Positions 36,219 through 48,130 of a stretch of DNA of 64,000 nucleotides are shown piece after piece. The stretch is from Meconema thalassinum (Eukaryota; Arthropoda; Insecta; Orthoptera; Tettigoniidae): positions 248,001 through 312,000 of the forward strand of contig CAMPQE020000052.1 of assembly GCA_946902985.2 (NCBI GenBank), in the 5' to 3' direction. The position numbers and the translations under genes are program-made. A model generated the notes under the pieces. It was not told where the DNA came from, made no database searches, and was given only the letters and a program-made list of their open reading frames with translations. Each line of letters starts with the position of its first letter. The stretch's first letter is position 1.

Positions 36219-37850
36219 GACACAATCATAGCAGATCAGCTTAGGCGAGTATTCTCTTCCATTAAGTTACTTTGTAATGATGAATGCATTGCTCAGTAGT
36301 GCAGAGTAATGGGAATAGCAGACACAATCATAGCAGATCAGCTTAGGCGGGTGTTCTCTTCCATTAAGTTACTTTGTAATGATGAATGCATTGCTCAGTA
36401 GTGCAGAGTAATGGGAATAGCAGACACAATCATAGCAGATCAGCTTAGGCGAGTGTTCTCTTCCATTAAGTTACTTTGTAATGATGAATGCATTGCTCAG
36501 TAGTGCAGAGTAATGGGAATAGCAGACACAATCATAGCAGATCAGCTTAGGCGAGTGTTCTCTTCCATTAAGTTACTTCGTAATGATGAATGCATTGCTC
36601 AGTAGTGCAGAGTAATGGGAATAGCAGACACAATCATAGCAGATCAGCTTAGGCGAGTGTTCTCTTCCATTAAGTTACTTCGTAATGATGAATGCATTGC
36701 TCAGTAGTGCAGAGTAATGGGATTAGCAGACACAATCATAGCAGATCAGCTTTGGCGAGTGTTCTCTTCCATTAAGTTACTTTGTAATGATGAATGCATT
36801 GCTCAGTAGTGCAGAGTAATGGGATTAGCAGACACAATCATAGCAGATCAGATTAGGCGAGTGTTCTCTTCCATTAAGTTACTTTGTAATGATGAATGCA
36901 TTGCTCAGTAGTGCAGAGTAATGGGATTAGCAGACACAATCATAGCAGATCAGATTAGGCGAGTGTTCTCTTCCATTAAGTTACTTTGTAATGATGAATG
37001 CATTGCTCAGTAGTGCAGAGTAATGGGAATATCAGACACAATCATAGCAGATCAGATTAGGCGAGTGTTCTCTTCCATTAGGTTACTTTGTAATGATGAA
37101 TGCATTGCTCAGTAGTGCAGAGTAATGGGAATAGCAGACACAATCATAGCAGATCAGCTTAGGCGAGTGTTCTCTTCCATAAAGTTACTTTGTAATGATG
37201 AATGCATTGCTCAGTAGTGCAGAGTAATGGGAATAGCAGACACAATCATAGCAGATCAGATTAGGCGAGTGTTCTCTTCCATTAAGTTACTTTGTAATGA
37301 TGAACGCATTGCTCAGTAGAGCAGAGTAATGGGATTAGCAGACACAATCATAGCAGATCAGATTAGGCGAGTGTTCTCTTCCATCAAGTTACTTTGTAAT
37401 GATGAATGCATTGCTCAGTAGTGCAGAGTAATGGGAATATCAGACACAATCATAGCAGATCAGATTAGGTGAGTGTTCTCTTCCATTACGTTACTTTGTA
37501 ATGATGAATGCATTGCTCAGTAGTGCAGAGTAATGGGAATAGCAGACACAATCATAGCAGATCATCTTAGGCGAGTGTTCTCTTCCATTAAGTTACTTTG
37601 TAATGATGAATGCATTGCTCAGTAGTGCAGAGTAATGGGATTAGCAGACACAATCATAGCAGATCAGATTAGGCGAGTGTTCTCTTCCATTAAGTTACTT
37701 TGTAATGATGAATGCATTGCTCAGTAGTGCAGAGTAATGGGATTAGCAGACACAATCATAGCAGATCAGCTTAGGCGAGTACTCTCTTCCATTAAGTTAC
37801 TTTGTAATGATGAATGCATTGCTCAGTAGTGCAGAGTAATGGGAATAGCA
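36219..37850. repeat. 102-bp satellite array, 16 copies
   Basis: Monomers start with GACACAATCATAGCAG at 36219 and then every 102 bases to 37749, and the array ends at 37850. Copies differ at few sites, for example GGGAATAGCAG versus GGGATTAGCAG versus GGGAATATCAG, CAGCTTAGG versus CAGATTAGG, and TTACTTTGT versus TTACTTCGT. The period is 34 codons. In one frame each monomer reads DTIIADQLRRVFSSIKLL, then CNDECIAQ and an amber stop, so the array itself is not a protein. It is not a CRISPR array: there are no unique spacers and the host is a eukaryote. Confidence 0.97.
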
Positions 37851-39110
37851 ACTATCATCTTTTGATTATGGTGATTATTTTCTTAAGGTGCAGAGCAGCA
37901 AAGCCATCTGCTTCTAAACGTTTTGACTAAAAATAATGGAAAAATTTCTCAGCAGGAACGGCAAGATTTAGACCAAGTCCGTAGCTTCGCATACGCTAGG
38001 AATTTACACTCTCTAGCAGATGGAATGAGAAGACACCAACACAAAACAAATTTCGTTGGAGAGCTGAGATATTTTTTTCGAGAGTGGAATATACAAGAAG
38101 GAATATGGAGTTGGAAGCCAACAAAATTCGGAAAATGATCTATTGTACTGTAATAGGAAATGTGACTAAGATACAGGAATTGAACATTTTAGCATTATTG
38201 TTTGGTGCTGGTTTTGCCCCATAGTCCAAAAGTGGTGAACGTGGAATAATGCTTCACATTCAAACACAAACCTATGTCCCAGACCCCCTTGCTTGAAGTG
38301 CAGCCAGTAACAGTCTTCTAACCAAGTAGCGACCAATGGCTTTAGTTCATCAGTACCGTAATTTTCGTCCAGTCAGTCAGTGGTGCAGTGTATCGTGAGC
38401 TATTGTTGGTATTCACTGCAATTTTGCAGGTGTGACGCATGTTCAGTTTTTTATCGGACTTGGTCGTGCGTCTCTTCTTGGAAACAACACCCAAAATAAT
38501 ATAGCTGTAGCTTTCCACTAACAATTGTTTGCAGCTGTGGATCAAGTTTATTAGTGGAAATTATTAGCTCCAACTTCTCATCAGTTAATTTAGATCAGTA
38601 AATATGTTTCTATACTGCATATCATTTTGGTGAATGAAGCGTGGAGCACATTTAAGCAACTGATCAAACTGTGAGTAAAATCCGAGCAATTCCAACAACT
38701 TAAAATATTTCTCTTAAAAATATGGCTACACTGCAAATCACCCCCACGCACTGCGCCGTGGATATCTCACTCAGTCCCGAAAGGAACCTTTGAGCGTAAT
38801 TTGAAACTGCAGCATGGCCCTTGGAACATAGTCAGTGTGGCCCTTGGAATATAGTCAGTGTGGCCCTTAGGCTCAAATGATTGGAAACTCCTGAATTAGA
38901 CCGACCTTACATCTTACCGCTCTTCCATTTCTATCGATACCAGACGCTCAATTGTTTGTATCGGCTGCACAATCAACAGCAAGTTACAAGCGACAAGGAA
39001 TAAAAAAGTGAGATGCACCATGTGAAAATATCAGGTAGAATGGAAAGAACTGAGCGTTAGAAGTTGACAGCGCTACGGCAAATGCTTGCATTAATGAAAT
39101 TACTATTCAA
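37851..39110. other. Gene-free stretch
   Basis: A 71-codon plus frame at 37923-38138 shows no domain I recognise. A 23-bp unit (tggcccttggaatatagtc with agtg) is repeated about two and a half times at 38814-38872. Nothing else was assigned. Confidence 0.4.
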
Positions 39111-39116
39111 GTTTCT

Positions 39117-39122
39117 TTTATT
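39117..39122 (-). promoter_or_regulatory. Candidate polyadenylation signal of the F-box gene
   Basis: AATAAA on the minus strand lies about 415 bases beyond the last readable stop of the F-box/LRR frame, a plausible 3' UTR length. It is a single hexamer in AT-rich DNA, so this is weak evidence. Confidence 0.3.
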
Positions 39123-39537
39123 AATAATGCACATTTTATACATAAAGCGTATTGTTGGCTTAATCATCTCAAAACACAATAATCTCGTGGATCTTTAAGA
39201 CCATAAAACAATCTGTAATTAGCAGAAAATACAGGAGCTTAGCCAATGACATGAGTGTGGAGGACCCACACATATTGTATGTTTGCTGTACTAGTCCAGA
39301 CAACCTTGGCTGCGCTAATTTGTTGACCATAGCAGCTGGAGTAAGGAGCCCATGTAAATGCAGCACTGCTGAGTGTAACATGTGAGAGTAGAACAATGAC
39401 TGAGGGTAGTGTACATACCATCAATGCCACATATTAGAATAGTCAGTTCTGTGGCCGCTGCACTTGCATCTCACATGCCTATCACAGCATTCACATGTTT
39501 CTCACACACGATGGACACACGTTGTGAGTTTCCTTGT

Positions 39538-41171
39538 TCATTGCGCGTACACGCTACAATATTCAACCTCTGTAAGGGGAAGTTTCCCTAACAACATGAG
39601 CGAACAATATCCACAATTACAAAGATATCGAGTAGGGCTGACGAGCTTCTTGATCACAATACCACTACCTGCTTGGAGTTTCTTGACACTTTCCCATTTG
39701 ACGTTCCTGGACGCGTACAGACTGATGTAGGTGAGATTCTTCATGTGCTGCGAGACCAAATGGAAGGGGAATCCACGAACATCGCACCTGTCTAGGATGA
39801 GTCGTTTGACTTTACTCAGGGTTAACATCTTTTCCATGGCTTCAACTCCAAGTACGTCACAGCCCAATAGGTTGAGGTACTGCAGGCTGCGGCAGCGACT
39901 GAGGTACTCAATGGAGTCCTTGGATATGAGGGAGTGTTCCAACAGCGACTGAGGTACTCAATGGAGTCCTTGGATATGAGGGAGTGTTCCAACAGCGACT
40001 GAGGTACTCAATGGAGTCCTTGGATATGAGGGGGTGTTCCAACAGCGACTGAGGTACTCAATGGAGTCCTTGGATATGAGGGAGTGTTCCAACAGCGACT
40101 GAGGTACTCAATGGAGTCCTTGGATATGCGGGAGAATTCCAACGAGACGTCTTCCATGAACTGGAGGGAGTGTAGATTCATCAGACAAGAGTCTGTCAGA
40201 TCAGGACAATCAACCAAGTGCAGCCGTCTGAGAAGTGGACAGTTTTCTAGGACAGCATCGATGAACTGTTTGTGGTCGCAGAGAAACCAGCTGCCTCAGA
40301 GAATGGCTGCGTAAGAGTCTTATTCCCATCTTGTGGCAGCTCTCATCTGTTGTAAGGTGTCCCCGAGAAAGTTAGGGATTTAACTGTTTGCAAATTTACG
40401 TCAATTTCCAAGCTATCATCTTCCAAATTGTTCTTGCTAGTACACTTTTTCAAGTGCTTCTCCGTGACCACACATGTGCGAATGATGTGCAACCAATCGA
40501 GCTTTTTACACACCGACAACAAGGGTAGAACACATTCTCCCAGAGCTGTACAATCAACTTGCAGTTGTCGCAAGGTACATCCTTTCTTCTCTAGAAAGTA
40601 TACGAGGTCTTCTTTAATTAGCATTAAGTTCCCCAAGCTGAGCCCTTCCAAGTAGGGGCAACCATCTCCAACAGGTGCAACGAGGAATGAATATCCCTCG
40701 GGGTTTTCGTGTGACGTTAGTACCAGCGTCTTCAGGTTTGCCAACATGGCAATTTCCTGCTGACACATGTTACCACTGTCGAGACGAATTCCAATCTGCA
40801 GTTGCTCGATATTCGGACAGTTTGAAGTGAGAATCTGTATCAACTTATAGTCCAATGTGCATTTTGTCAGTATCAGTGATCTGAGATGCCGACATTTACC
40901 CACAACTGCCGTGAAAAAGTATTTCCCTAACTTGTTCTGTAACAGCAGTCCTTGGAGTTAGGCATTCTCTGCACTTCCTTTAAGATCGCTTCCTCCGGCA
41001 TATCGCCAGGTTGGTACAACAGATGTTTCCAAGTGCCAAAGTCGTGGCAAGCCTCCTTCCACCGTGTGCTGACGTGTTCGGCAGATGTCAAGATACAATC
41101 CACAGAGAGATAGGATAATATCTCTACTAGCATTTCATGAGGCAGGTCATCAATCGAGCTCATTCTTCTAT
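39538..41171 (-). pseudogene. F-box / leucine-rich-repeat protein gene, disrupted
   Basis: The frame starts at ATG 41163 (MSSIDDLPHEMLVEIL), eight bases after a good splice acceptor (CATTTCAG ending at 41172), so a 5'-UTR intron is likely. Residues 5-45 form an F-box, the SKP1-binding part of SCF ubiquitin ligases. The rest is LRR, the usual substrate-binding part (CRHLRSLILTKC, CPNIEQLQI, CPYLEGLSLGNL, CPLLRRLHLVDC, CRSLQYLNLLGC). Coding is broken in three places. One base appears lost near 40955-40965: a one-base shift joins QRMPN to LQNKLGKYFFTAVVGKC. A second shift lies at about 40340-40362. A 50-bp minisatellite at 39894-40143 is the third. Without these breaks the protein would be about 470 residues. 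It could be a pseudogene, or a living gene with assembly errors. Confidence 0.85.
39894..40143. repeat. 50-bp minisatellite, 5 copies, inside the LRR coding region
   Basis: Units begin AGCGACTGAGGTACTCAATG at 39894, 39944, 39994, 40044 and 40094. The first four are almost identical, and the fifth differs at its end (GCGGGAGAATTCC). The translated unit on the minus strand contains ISKDSIEYLSRC. Fifty is not a multiple of three, so each extra copy shifts the frame. Confidence 0.97.
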
Positions 41172-41289
41172 CTGAAATGAAATAAAGCCAACAATAAGGT
41201 GTAATATCCAGTGAGAGTACATTATAAACTAACCCCAAGACTGCCACCCAGCACATAGCCTGTGGATTATAGGAGGACCTCCAGCTGTA

Positions 41290-41395
41290 TTACCTGGATT
41301 TAGCGCCATTGGGCTGAGTGCGCCCCGTTCCATCTCTGGTGGAGCCGGGAATCGATCTCGGAACCCCCTGGGTCAAGCAAGGGCCCTACGAAACA
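41290..41395 (-). mobile_element. tRNA-derived SINE remnant
   Basis: On the minus strand, GGGCCCTTGCTTGACCCAGG is followed by a box B-like GAGATCGATTCCCGGC and CACCAGAGATGGAACGGGG. This is the head of a tRNA-derived SINE. The body is short and no target duplication was seen. Confidence 0.5.
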
Positions 41396-42340
41396 AAGGG
41401 AGTATTTAGTTTTACATGACCGCTTCAACTATATTTGAAAATGGAGAATTCTATTATGAAAAGCATTGGATCCTGATGGTTGTTTTTCATTTTATGATGT
41501 TGTTATTGATCACGACATCTTGCACTATTCCTTAGTAGTTAACTTATGTGTATTCCGAGCAGTTTCAGCTCGATTGGGCTAAAATGACTCAATAATTGTG
41601 TAGAAGTATGACTCACAATACTTCTTGGGCCAAAAGTAGGCACGTTTTGGTGGGATAACAGTCCTACACTTGCAAGCAATGTTTTGAACATCTCAGTGGG
41701 TGCGGCCGCTCTCTGGCCGTTAGGGCGACTCCCAAAGAATATGGCGTATCCTTATCACTCCTTGGGTGCGAGAGCGGTACAAAGATATCTGATTCATCAT
41801 ACACGTAAAGAAAATAGGCTAAATACCAGCTGCCCCTAGCAATAGTATTTTATGCAGCCCAACTAACACGTGTTGTCAGGAAGGTCGATATGTCTCTGCT
41901 TGCATCCCGTATGGTACTGAACCCATAATTTAAAGGACCTAGGATAAGGTATGGGTACGGATTCGAACCGACAGCTCAAGAGAACAAAAGCGCCAATGCT
42001 ACGCGTCTGATTTGGAAACTGGTAGCATAATAATGTGTATCAGGACTGTAGCTAATTCCAGAATTAATTTGAAAGATTTCCATATACTTTTAGCACGGAA
42101 ATACGAAGAAATATAAAACGATATTTTATTAAAATGGAGAGGAATGAGATTTTATAGACGCTGGAAACTGGCAGGATTGGCAAAGTTGAGTGAAGGCGGC
42201 ACTTGGGAAAATCCAGTTTTGGAGACGCACGTGTCAAGGTGACATTGAAGCGTGGCAGAGGAGAGATATGGCCGCGTAAATTAAGGAGTTTCATCACGTG
42301 ACCACATATTAACCAATAGCAAAATTATATATTGGCGGTC
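41396..42340. other. Gene-free stretch with a tRNA-like segment
   Basis: At 41950-42010 the minus strand carries CGTAGCATTGGCGC (box A-like) and, 22 bases on, a perfect box B, GGTTCGAATCC. The arms do not pair into a full cloverleaf by eye, so I take it as a SINE head and not as a tRNA gene. Nothing else is recognised before the foldback element. Confidence 0.45.
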
Positions 42341-42346
42341 CTCAAT
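42341..42346. repeat. Target-site duplication, left copy (CTCAAT)
   Basis: These six bases abut the left terminus of the 15.2-kb inverted-repeat element and match 57558-57563 exactly. The next base outward differs, so the duplication is six bases long. Confidence 0.8.
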
Positions 42347-42409
42347 AGTAGTACAGTTCGATAGACTCCGGATATTGCATCATCATGACCAGAAATTGCG
42401 TAATCCTGA

Positions 42410-42556
42410 TGACGTCATGGGATGACGTCATGGGTCCCTAGAGCGAGCACGTGGTCCAGGAGCGAGCATGTACAGTGCACGTGTAAGCGTGGGAAGAGGT
42501 TGACCTTTTGGCTTGCTTGTGCGATGAGGATAAAAAGTTAATGGGTGTTGACGTCA
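42410..42556. promoter_or_regulatory. Three CRE-type palindromes in the left terminus
   Basis: TGACGTCA, the perfect CREB/ATF site, occurs at 42410-42417, 42423-42430 and 42549-42556, with E-box CACGTG words between. The same three sites occur in the right arm at 57348-57355, 57474-57481 and 57487-57494. Whether they drive transcription or bind a host or element protein is inference. Confidence 0.55.
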
Positions 42557-43112
42557 TGGAGAATGTTTATTAGGATGCTAACTGTCATCATGCGCACTTG
42601 AGGAGTTTTGTAAGAGGGCGGGCTTTTTAAATGATGATTTATAAATGAGTGTTTTTTAATATGTATTTAAATAAACAAAACAAAAACTAATAGGTCATCG
42701 GCTTTTTACTATCTCGCTAACCAATAATCGGATTTAAACGTATGAGGTGTCGTAGGACTCGTGGTGAACTCCCCTTTTCTATGGACGGGGTATATTCACC
42801 CCAAAATAAAAACTACCCTTACCCGGGGAGGTAAATAATATTTTTTGAATGTGCGCGCACGGACGGCTTTTGTCAAAAGGACCTAACTACACGTTTGTTA
42901 ATATTTTCTGAACCCCTGATGGGATTTTGCCATAGGCAGTATCCTAGCCCTGGGGGTGACGCCCCGATTTTGAATGTATGATTCATTTTTGTCAAAAGGG
43001 CCTAACTAAACTTTTATTCATATCTCGCGAACCAATCATGCTAGGGACTTGTATGAGGGGTCCTAGCACTTGGGGCGACGTCCCCCTTTGCGGGGCGAAA
43101 CTACCCCCAAAA

Positions 43113-43960
43113 TTGAAAAATCCATATCTTGGAAACGAAGAACCCTAAAATTAGGTGTGATAGCTTAAAAAATAGGGGATGGTATAGGCTTTTACCTCGA
43201 TTGATCATTTCACCCCTAAAACAGTAAATAGTCATGTTATGGGGAAAAAACGTGTTAAACACCTAAAAATGATAAATGAACCTAAGATCTTTTGTTTTTG
43301 ATGAAAAATAGCAGGGGGGTGAAAACAACCCCCTAAATTGAAAAATCCATATCTTGGAAACGAAGAAGCCTAAAATTAGGTGTGATAGCTTAAAAAATAG
43401 GGGATGATATGGGCTTTTACCTCGATTGATCATTTCACCCCTAAGACAGTAAATAGTCATGTTATGAGGAAAAAACGTGTTAAACACCTAAAAATGACAA
43501 ATGAACCTAAGATCTTTTGTTTTTGATGAAAAATAGCAGGGGGGGGGTGAAAACAACCCCCCAAATTGAAAAATCCATATCTAGGAAAACGAAGAAGCCT
43601 AAAATAAGGTGTGATAGCTTAAAAAATAGGGGATGATATGGGCTTTTACCTCGATTGATCATTTCACCCCTAAGACAGTAAATAGTCATGTTATGGGGGA
43701 AAACGTGTTAAACACCTAAAAATTATAAATGAACCTAAGATCTTTTGTTTTTGATGAAAAATAGCAGGGGGGTGAAAACAACCCCCCAAATTGAAAAATC
43801 CATATCTAGGAAACGAAGAAGCCTAAAATAAGGTGTGATAGCTTAAAAAATAGGCCATGACATGCGCTTTTACCTGGATAGGTCATTTCACCCCTAAAAC
43901 AGTAAATACTCATGTTATGAGGAAAAAATGTGTTATACACTTAAAAGCATCAGCATCTTT
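43113..43960. repeat. About 225-bp tandem repeat, 4 copies (left arm)
   Basis: TTGAAAAATCCATATC starts at 43113, 43338, 43566 and 43791. Each unit also carries AACGAAGAAGCCTAAAAT, CCTCGATTGATCATTTCACC and GGTGAAAACAACCCCC. The right arm has five copies of the same unit. Confidence 0.95.
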
Positions 43961-44059
43961 GTGAAACCATGCTTTAATGGACATGTGTATGGAGGATGAT
44001 TGTTATTATTATTATTAGGTAATTATGGATTAATGTGTGTATAGATAACTAACCAGTGG

Positions 44060-44268
44060 GGAGCGTGATGGCGCAGGTGCTTAGCTGCTCGTCTTTACCC
44101 GGACGGCTGGGGTTCAAATCCCGGTGACAGCGGGGGTTGGAATTTTCACCTGAAAAATCACGTGGCGTCAGGAAGGGCATTCGGCCTTAAATCCCGGGCC
44201 AAAACCAAAATGAGCCTGGTTGGCTCCGCCGACTCAAAATAATAGGGAAAAGCCGAAGAAAGAAAAAA
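44060..44268 (+). mobile_element. tRNA-derived SINE in the left arm
   Basis: The head has box A GTGATGGCGCAGGTGCTTAG and box B GGGGTTCAAATCCCGGTG. The body contains GGCGTCAGGAAGGGCATTC and GGCCTTAAATCCCGGGCC, a layout seen in many arthropod SINEs. The mirror copy lies at about 55412-55622 in the right arm. The insertion therefore either predates arm duplication or was copied across by gene conversion. Confidence 0.8.
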
Positions 44269-44828
44269 TGGTAACTCACCAGTAATAGTAAACATTGGTT
44301 TGAGGTGTTGAAGAAGTCAGGATGGCCAACCCTTTGCCATGGTTCACGAATGGACCCCAAAAAGGTTTACCTGTCAAGACTCAGTATACCCTGTTGCAGC
44401 CTTTGGTGTAATAGCTTAAAAAATTGGTTGTGACATAGGCTTTTACCTGGATAGATGATTTCACCCCTAAGAGAGTAAATAGTGATTTTACAGTGGGGAA
44501 AAAGGTGTTAAACGGGTAAAAATGATAATTGAGCCTAAGATCTTTTGTTTTTCATGAAAAATAGTAGGGGGTGAACATTACCCCCAAATTGAAAAAATCG
44601 ATATCTTGCAAACTAAGAACCCTAAAATTAGGTGTGGTAGTTGAAAAATAGGAGATGACATACGCTTTTACCTCGATAGGTTATTTCACTCTTAAAACAG
44701 GGAATAGTAATGTTACAGGAGATAAAGGTATTAAACACTTAAAAGCATAAGAGTTTTGTGAAACCATGCTTTAATGAATGTGTGTATGAAGGATGACAGC
44801 TTGCTAATTATTATTATTATTATTATTA

Positions 44829-44862
<34 letters not shown>

Positions 44863-47724
44863 GGTAATTATGGATTAATGTGTTTATAGCTAATGAATAA
44901 GGCTACAGAGTTGTATCAGGTGTTGTACAAATCAGGATGGCCAACCCGTTGCCATGCCCCATGAATTCACCCAAAAGAGCCAAAACGTTAAGGTTATCGA
45001 CATGAGATTTTATAAAACTAATTATCGGAGAGGGTGAAGTAAGGTGTGGTTTTGTACTGACAATGGCTAACCCTTTCCCATGATTTATGAATTGACCCAA
45101 AACGTTTTACCTGACAAGACTGAGTGTACCCTGTTGCAGCCTTTAGAAAATCGAACCCGGACCACTGTGGTGACAGTTGAGTTATATTAATGATGCTTTT
45201 TGAACAAACACACACTTGCATACTATCGCTGGGTTGAATCTGCAGAGACACTGGCTTTGTTTGTGTAATGAGTCTTGGTGATAAGAACACGACGCTATTG
45301 CCACCAAGTTTCATATTACTCGTCTGCTTGATAGTGGACGTGCTTCGCACCGTGTTAGCGTACATGTCTAGATAGTTGTTAGGTAAGGGTTGACAAGGCT
45401 CAGTGATCCTTATTGCAACCTTAAAATGAAAATGAATTTCTTGGTATAGTCGGGGTTGGAAGCCAAGGCCTTAGGGTAGACAACCAAGTATGTTAAACAC
45501 TACACATATAGAAAGGTTTTCTGTAGTTTAACGAATTGACTAAGAGCAATACCGTGAGAGGTATAGGTAATTGAAATTGAATCCTTAGCTGTTGACCATA
45601 CTACATGTAAGCTATAGCAATGTCCTCGCCTATGAGCTATCATGTTAGAAAAATAAAATTATGGGTTGTTATAAACGGTGAATGATTGTGTTTACTGTGA
45701 AACACAAATCTGAATTTAAAAATAGTTAATGTCCTATATGATGTTTGAACTCTTTTTTTATTTATACTTTAGCAAACGCTAACATAGTTGTAATTCAGAA
45801 GCCATGGCTGCCTCCTTTCCAATCCTACACCGTACACTGAAGTTAAAATTAATAATGATCACGTTACAGACAGACAGTTTCAAAGCCATGAGAAATAAGT
45901 GAACAAAGTATAAAATTCTTGACCCAGTCGGGAATTCAACATGGTGTTGTTTCAAATGCCATTGAATTATTGAAGAATGGTTTAATCTACCTCAAATTTA
46001 TATAAAATTACCCGAATATTGATGAAATTTCACTAAATTCTACCAAATTTAGCCAAGAGGTCTACAAACCATGAAATTTAACCAATTTTGTTTTAAATTC
46101 ACAACATATACTCGAAAATTCCATAATATTCCCTTTACATGTATGCTTTTTTAGTTGTTTCGTTTCCCATACTCCCTGCAGACAAATACCTGAACATGAC
46201 TTTCTCCTAGACTAGGAGCTCCACATTCGACATGATAGCTGAGTTTCATACACCGTAGGCCTAGACTGAAGTTAAAATTAATAATGATCACGTTACAGAC
46301 ATCCAGTTTCAAAGCCATGAGAAATAAGTGTACAAAATATGAAATTCATGAGCCAGTCGGGAATTCAACATGGTGGTGTTTCAAACAAAAGACAAGCGTT
46401 CTATAAACTTAACCACCAAGCTGTCCTATCGACCCATAATTATTTGGCTGATGGTGAAAATAAAATTAAATGTAAACTATAACTAAAACTAACTACACAC
46501 TTATAACTAGAAAAAAGAAATGTAAGACAAAAGGATAATAGGACAAATAATAAACAGAAGGAATAAAAAATGCCCCGCAACCCTCAAGAATGTGGATTGA
46601 TGGAATGAAAGGAAGGAGAGCCATAAAAGGTAGATATGAAAGTAAAAGAGGAGAGGGTCCCGCTCCAGAGGTAATCGATAAAAAGGAGGAAAACTGGACC
46701 AAGCTCAGGAATCCCTTGTGGTCGCCAACTTCCAAACTGATCAGCCGTAAGCCCTTGAGGGTGTAGCCATATCCAGGGCGCACCATAAGTGGTGGGGCTA
46801 CATACACCCTACCTTTAGTGTGGCTTCAGCAAAAGGCAGGAAATAACATAAAAATAAAAAGAAGGCTGGCTCCTTGCACAAGGAGGGTATCAGAAAAAGA
46901 ATATACAAGGGCAATTAAGTCGGAAAATAAAGAGACTCCCTAAGCGTTGGATAGACTAATAATGTCGGAATCGGTAGAGAACAAGAGTTGACCAAGTGTG
47001 GCCGACAGGAAAGAAGACAGACAGGAGCCTAGCATAAGTCAGTGGAAGCAATGATGGACTCAGCTGGGGCTCCATGGTCGTCAACCTACATTCCACTAGA
47101 TATAAACCCATGTTTGGGGGTGGTGGAAAATAAAGACCTCTTTTGTTTTAAATCACTGGCTTTAAGTTCGGTAACACATGGCATGCCTTTATATTGCAAT
47201 ACTGGTCCTAGGGGTATGCAAAAATGTATTAGATACTCAGCTAATAATAGTGTACATGACCCCTTATTATTTTCTCTAATTACAGTACATGGGAATGATG
47301 ACCATGATTTCCAAGCCCCTAAGTAGGACAAAAACAAATTATTTCAATTTCCAAACAGTTGGGGTGGGGTGAGGTGAGTTTTCTAAACGTCAAACTCATG
47401 TGATTTTCCACTTGTACTGACGACACTCAAAAGACGTTTCATATTCATTAACTCCGTTATTATCAGGAAACATTTTCTGTCAACTCCTGGGTTAGTCAGT
47501 CTTATTTGCTAAGGATCCTCTATATACCCCAGAAAAGGCTATACATGTTAGTTCTGAACACTTAGTGTTAACTGTGTATTAAAATTATATGCACAGTTAT
47601 ACAAGCACGTTTTGCATGTATTCAAACTTTGTAAGATAGTTACATACAACACGCAAAGTGTGTTTCCGCTACCTAGCGGTGGATATGAGCACTCACTGGT
47701 GATATCCGAGGTGAGCTGATTTGC

Positions 47725-47865
47725 CCACACATTTGTTCCCATATTGGCTCCCACATTTGCTCCCATATTGCTCCCATTTTTGCTCCCACTTTTGCTCCCA
47801 TATTGGCTCCCACATTTGCTCCCACTTTTTTTGCTCCCACTTTTTGCTCCCATATTAATGCCAAC
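47725..47865. repeat. GCTCCCA minisatellite, first block
   Basis: About ten units of the form TTTGCTCCCAYATT or TTTGCTCCCACTTT, with spacing of 12-18 bases, run through this block. The minus-strand translation (GANVGANMGAKVGAK) follows from the repeat. The same words recur at 48485-48770 on the other side of the telomere-like block. Confidence 0.85.
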
Positions 47866-47999
47866 TCTTATAATTATAAGCAGCAGCAAAATGTAAATGG
47901 ATTAATATTTCTGATAATGTTCAAAAAAAGTCCTGAGGTCTTGGGTTTGAATTCCCAACTATGGTTGTCAGCCGATGAGTTACACTATAGGAAACTTTT

Positions 48000-48110
48000 A
48001 TTTTTGTGTTGTGTTGCGTGATAATTTGCCCATCTCGCGGTGTAGTGGTTAGTATACTTTGGTGTTATCCCTGAGGTCTTGGGTTCCAACTCAACTATAC
48101 CCAGAATTTA
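48000..48110 (+). mobile_element. tRNA-derived SINE scrap
   Basis: CTCGCGGTGTAGTGGTTAGT (box A type) and CTTGGGTTCCAACTC (box B type) lie about 32 bases apart, resembling an Asp/Glu-type tRNA origin. A related segment without the head lies at 47930-47960. Related sequence also occurs in both arms (near 45450 and 54200). No cloverleaf is intact. Confidence 0.5.
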
Positions 48111-48130
48111 TATTTGATCTGAGAGTTGAA

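Larger units (their letters stand above)
42347..47418 (+). repeat. Left inverted arm (5,072 bp)
   Basis: It matches the reverse complement of 52260-57557 from the terminus to CCACTTGTACT at 47418. In stretches I compared by eye, differences are only occasional substitutions and small indels. From the outside inward it holds CRE-like palindromes, four copies of a 225-bp unit (43113-43960), a tRNA-derived SINE (44060-44268), a diverged partial unit (44400-44720), an (ATT)n run (44811-44862), tRNA-like scraps near 45460 and 46400, and anonymous sequence. The 115-codon minus frame at 45018-45365 recurs identically in the other arm because the arms are copies. It shows no domain. Confidence 0.95.

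Noticed and set aside
36219..37850. CRISPR-like regular repeat array
   Set aside because: The 102-bp units are contiguous with no unique spacers, and the surroundings (splice-like sites, LINEs, SINEs) are eukaryotic. It is a satellite.
41950..42010. A tRNA gene, because of a perfect box B
   Set aside because: I could not pair the acceptor and anticodon arms. Such segments are numerous here as SINE heads.
45018..45365. 115-codon frame found identically in both arms, as if a conserved gene
   Set aside because: It is duplicated only because the arms are inverted copies of each other. It overlaps SINE-like segments and has no recognisable domain.
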